Below, in pieces: positions 5,718 through 7,844 of a DNA stretch of 7,844 bases. Position 1 is the first letter of the stretch; the number at the start of each line of letters is the position of its first letter. The notes under the pieces are model-generated. The model made no database searches and was not told the DNA's origin. It saw nothing but the letters and a program-made list of their open reading frames with translations. The stretch is from Candidatus Hodarchaeota archaeon (GTDB taxonomy: Archaea > Asgardarchaeota > Heimdallarchaeia > Hodarchaeales > YT1-039), in NCBI GenBank assembly GCA_016840025.1, contig JAEOTF010000434.1, forward strand, positions 1 through 7,844, written 5' to 3'. The position numbers were made by a program, and so were the translations under genes.

Positions 5718-5752
5718 CATTTGTAGAATAAATGAAAGGGATTGAATCGTCC

Positions 5753-5762
5753 CTATATAATG
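5753..5762 (+). promoter_or_regulatory. TATA box with flanking dyad
   Basis: TATATAAT within CTATATAATG is a strong TATA element. It abuts an inverted repeat, AGGGA (5737-5741) and TCCCT (5750-5754), whose right arm overlaps the TATA by two bases. That placement would suit an operator blocking TBP binding. Transcription would start near 5780-5785, just before the short reading frame at 5789. Confidence 0.4.
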
Positions 5763-5788
5763 TATTGTTTACAGGAGAGATAATATCA

Positions 5789-5875
5789 ATGTCAATGGTA
5801 GAACTCGAGGTCAATCTAATTAGTGGAGAGATTTCCCTAAGTTTGAGAATATACCAAATAAGGAACTTAACATAA
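5789..5875 (+). CDS. Very short reading frame with promoter and ribosome site
   Basis: Twenty-eight residues beginning MSMVELEVNLISGEISLSLR. GGAGAG at 5774-5779 lies 9 nt before the ATG, and a strong TATA box lies 27-36 nt before the ATG. The alternating hydrophobic and polar pattern would suit two beta strands. It could be a genuine small protein, a leader peptide, or the head of a gene lost by deletion; nothing matches a family I know. The predicted transcription start falls close to or after the ribosome site, which weakens the case. Confidence 0.28.
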   Translation: MSMVELEVNLISGEISLSLRIYQIRNLT

Positions 5876-5936
5876 TTAGCTCATAACATAAATGAAACAA
5901 ATCTGTTCTTGATTTGATTTGTGGGAGTAAAAACGA

Positions 5937-6073
5937 ATGAACCTACAAAAATATCAATCATGGGAAAACCCTCGTTGTCTTATATTCAAAGAAATGGACA
6001 AAATCAGAAAATTATTGCTGATATCTGTTTGGTTTGTAAAGGGGGTGTTTTTTTGTGTAGACTAAAGGTATAA
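5937..6073 (+). pseudogene. Possible four-cysteine mini-protein broken by a one-base shift
   Basis: ATG 5937 has GGGAG (5923-5927) 9 nt upstream and opens a frame reading MNLQKYQSWENPRCLIFKE, then MDKIRK, ending as a poor hydrophobic tail at TAA 6063-6065. One base over, from about 6011, the sequence reads IIADICLVCKGGVFLCRLKV to TAA 6071-6073. Adding one A to the A4 run at 6008-6011 joins the two into a 45-residue protein with cysteines at about 14, 31, 34 and 41, including C-x2-C-K-G-G, a zinc-knuckle-like pattern. The break in a homopolymer could be a sequencing error or a real mutation. The second frame also has its own ATG (5969-5971), without a good ribosome site. Confidence 0.4.
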
Positions 6074-6115
6074 GTTTGATAGAAAGAGGTTAGATAATGC
6101 AGCAATAAATAACAC

Positions 6116-6123
6116 TTTTTTTT
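6116..6123 (+). terminator. T8 tract before the glycosyltransferase gene
   Basis: Eight consecutive T lie 43 nt after the end of the short cysteine reading frame and 45 nt before the glycosyltransferase start. Archaeal RNA polymerase often terminates at such tracts. The following TTTAGTATA (6121-6129) is a weak TATA candidate for the next gene. Confidence 0.35.
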
Positions 6124-6167
6124 AGTATAGGAGAGTTCAAATACTAATTTCAGTCTAATGATTGATT

Positions 6168-7340
6168 ATGAAAATTTTGGTAATAGTATTAAACAGGGGT
6201 AGAGGATCTGGCGAGTACGTCCGCCAAATGTGCAAAAGACTTGTTTTACAAGGTTTTCAATTTACAATTGCTTCCACGCAAGAGGTACTCGTTGAGGGAT
6301 GCGAAAGTGTTGTAGTACCATTAGAGTCATCTGTTGTTCCTGTTCATGAATATCTCCCTGGTGCCAAACAGAAACCAGTCTATAGTATGGAGTACGAAGA
6401 AGCCTATAAGATTGTTCAGGCATATCTCGATACTTTAAAACCAAGAATGAATGAATTTGAGTTAATACATACTCATCATGCTAATGTTACAGCTATTGCG
6501 GGACAGAGACTTGGGGAAGAATTCAAGATCCCTGTTGTTAACACAGTGCATGGAACGGGACTTGAAAGATTAGAGAAATATAATCCAATTATCCAAAAAG
6601 AGATTATAGAAAGTCTTAATAAGACAGATAAGATAGTCCAAACCTCACAATTTATCAGGAATATGCTTAGAGAGAAATTACCATCTATCACCGATGAAAA
6701 AGTTCACATTATCCCTTGTGGAGTAGACACCGAAGTAATTAGACCAAAAGAACGGATACTATTAGAGAAAGCCTTTCAAAAGGAAGAAATTAAGAAATAT
6801 AATCTTGAAAAGCCTTTTGTATTATTTGCAGGGGCTCATATCGAAGCTAAAGGACCAGATCATTTAGTAAAAGCAATGGATCACTATCAACAAGAGATAC
6901 AGACGATAATTATAGGGGATGGACCCTTAAGAAAAGAACTAGAAAAAGAAGTAGAAAAAAAGAATCTCAATGCGAAATTCTTAGGGTTTGTAACGAATGA
7001 CCAAAAGAACGCATTATTCAGCAACGCAACGATCACAACACTTCCAATTATGAAAGATGAACATTTTGGTATCGTTTTTATTGAAGCATTCGCTGCTGGG
7101 ACACCTGTTATCACTTATACTGGTGGTAGCGCAGAAGAGATTGTAACCCCTGATGTAGGTGTGACAATCAAGAAAGGAGACTATTCACTTTTTGGAAAAG
7201 CAGTAAAAGACTTAGTACAAGATAGAGATTTATTGACTAAGATGTCGAAAAAAGCACGTGAGAAAGCAAAACAGTTGTATGACTATAACTCTACTGTCAT
7301 TCCGATGTTTGAGAACCTATATCACAAGATGAAAGGGTAG
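6168..7340 (+). CDS. GT4-family glycosyltransferase (GT-B fold)
   Basis: Cytoplasmic transferase moving a sugar from a nucleotide-activated donor to an unknown acceptor such as a glycolipid, surface polysaccharide or protein glycan. From ATG 6168 the protein has 390 residues, normal for the family. The N-terminal Rossmann half has MKILVIVLNRGRGSGEYVRQ (glycine loop), HTHHAN near 102-106 and NTVHGTGLE. The C-terminal half has LFAGAHIEAKG (the usual GR...KG loop, with the Lys kept but Arg replaced by Ala-His), IIGDGPLRKEL, and the hallmark E-x7-E (Glu298 and Glu306) in EHFGIVFIEAFAAGTPVI. TTG 6162 is in frame just upstream, but ATG 6168 is preferred because it begins directly at the first beta strand. 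No signal or membrane segment is seen. It is followed 23 nt later by the longin-like gene, probably as an operon. Confidence 0.9.
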   Translation: MKILVIVLNRGRGSGEYVRQMCKRLVLQGFQFTIASTQEVLVEGCESVVVPLESSVVPVHEYLPGAKQKPVYSMEYEEAYKIVQAYLDTLKPRMNEFELIHTHHANVTAIAGQRLGEEFKIPVVNTVHGTGLERLEKYNPIIQKEIIESLNKTDKIVQTSQFIRNMLREKLPSITDEKVHIIPCGVDTEVIRPKERILLEKAFQKEEIKKYNLEKPFVLFAGAHIEAKGPDHLVKAMDHYQQEIQTIIIGDGPLRKELEKEVEKKNLNAKFLGFVTNDQKNALFSNATITTLPIMKDEHFGIVFIEAFAAGTPVITYTGGSAEEIVTPDVGVTIKKGDYSLFGKAVKDLVQDRDLLTKMSKKAREKAKQLYDYNSTVIPMFENLYHKMKG

Positions 7341-7363
7341 TTAAGTATAAGGCATGAGAAAAA

Positions 7364-7844
7364 TTGATTCGAGAAGTTTTCATTTTAGAAACAAGCGGAG
7401 TTCCTCTCTTCCACCGAACGTATGTTAAAAGTGGAATTGATGATGTATTACTTTCTTCCTTTTTAAGCGCTTTAGACCAGTTTAGTAGGACAATAACGGA
7501 TGAAGAAATTGAATCGGTTCGTATGGGTAAGATACGCTTTGTTTTCTCTCGTATAAAATCTAAGCAAGTCATTTTAGTTCTGTTAGCAGATTCAAGTGAT
7601 TTTGAAGAAGAATTATCATGGAAAGTCAGTGAAGTACAAAAATCATTTTTAACTCACTTTGAGAAAAATATGGAGACCTTTGAAACCGAATTAAAGGGAA
7701 TTCTAGAAAAATCCTTAAATCTAGGGCAGGGGTTGATGATGTTGGGTGATGCACGAACATGTATTGTATTTACCTCTGTTCTAGACACAATAGTCCATGA
7801 ACTAGCAAATGCTACGTCCTCTGCGAAGGTAGCAACAGAGGTAT
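7364..7844 (+). CDS. Longin-like domain protein (3' end outside window)
   Basis: The first 160 codons of a protein starting at TTG 7364; the frame is closed upstream by TGA 7355-7357 and no ATG fits. Residues 1-104 show a longin-type order. Two strands come first (IREVFILETSGVPLFHRTY, 2-20), then a helix (IDDVLLSSFLSALDQFSRTI, 25-44), three strands (KIRFVFSRIKSKQVILVLLAD, 56-76) and an amphipathic helix (EEELSWKVSEVQKSFLTHFE, 81-100). Longin domains in eukaryotes serve SNAREs, adaptors and GTPase-regulating complexes; Asgard archaea encode many small versions. A further helical and strand region (106-160) may begin a second domain. The role is likely as a partner of small GTPases at membranes, but that is inference from the fold. 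AAGG at 7349-7352 is a modest ribosome site. The fold call is from secondary-structure pattern, so a related roadblock-type fold cannot be excluded. Confidence 0.68.
   Translation, partial: MIREVFILETSGVPLFHRTYVKSGIDDVLLSSFLSALDQFSRTITDEEIESVRMGKIRFVFSRIKSKQVILVLLADSSDFEEELSWKVSEVQKSFLTHFEKNMETFETELKGILEKSLNLGQGLMMLGDARTCIVFTSVLDTIVHELANATSSAKVATEV

Noticed and set aside
1..7844. tRNA, rRNA or replication origin.
   Set aside because: No cloverleaf with a T-arm consensus, no rRNA-like blocks, and no origin-recognition-box clusters were found by eye.

Overview
The window looks like an accessory, decay-rich stretch of an archaeal genome, and I favour an Asgard (Promethearchaeota/Heimdallarchaeia-like) source. 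The reasons are an AT-rich sequence with archaeal-style TATA boxes close to start codons, Shine-Dalgarno sites before some genes, a secreted protein with an N-terminal signal peptide and a C-terminal membrane anchor, and above all a longin-like protein at the right edge, a fold used in eukaryotic trafficking and common in Asgard archaea. This assignment is inferred from protein character, not from any marker gene.

Left part (1-2046): the C-terminal end of an unidentified gene, then an almost complete MFS transporter on the plus strand. Facing it on the minus strand is the C-terminal half of a second MFS transporter with no N-terminal half. The two converge on a hairpin plus T-tract that overlaps the stop codon of the remnant.

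Middle (2086-4200): a minus-strand gene of 482 codons that I read as a freestanding LAGLIDADG-type homing endonuclease. It carries two tandem copies of a roughly 113-residue helix-turn-helix module in front of the nuclease domain. This is the most distinctive object in the window. Behind it lie an unrecognised minus-strand coding remnant with one in-frame stop (3766-4017) and a set of degenerate 29-42 nt spaced repeats (about 4065-4203).

Right-centre (4357-6130): a short, probably C-terminally truncated uracil-DNA-glycosylase-like gene with a good TATA box, and a small secreted, membrane-anchored acidic protein. Next come the frameshifted stalk and membrane-anchor end of another surface protein, a small cysteine protein probably binding zinc, and two very short reading frames with good ribosome binding sites. 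One of these appears to be a four-cysteine protein broken by a single-base shift.

Right edge (6168-7844): a GT4-type glycosyltransferase followed 23 nt later by the longin-like gene, which runs off the window. These two look like an ordinary intact operon. The rest reads as a place where genes were inserted and lost: at least four remnants surround the endonuclease gene and the small surface and zinc proteins. I see no rRNA, tRNA, CRISPR array or complete insertion sequence.
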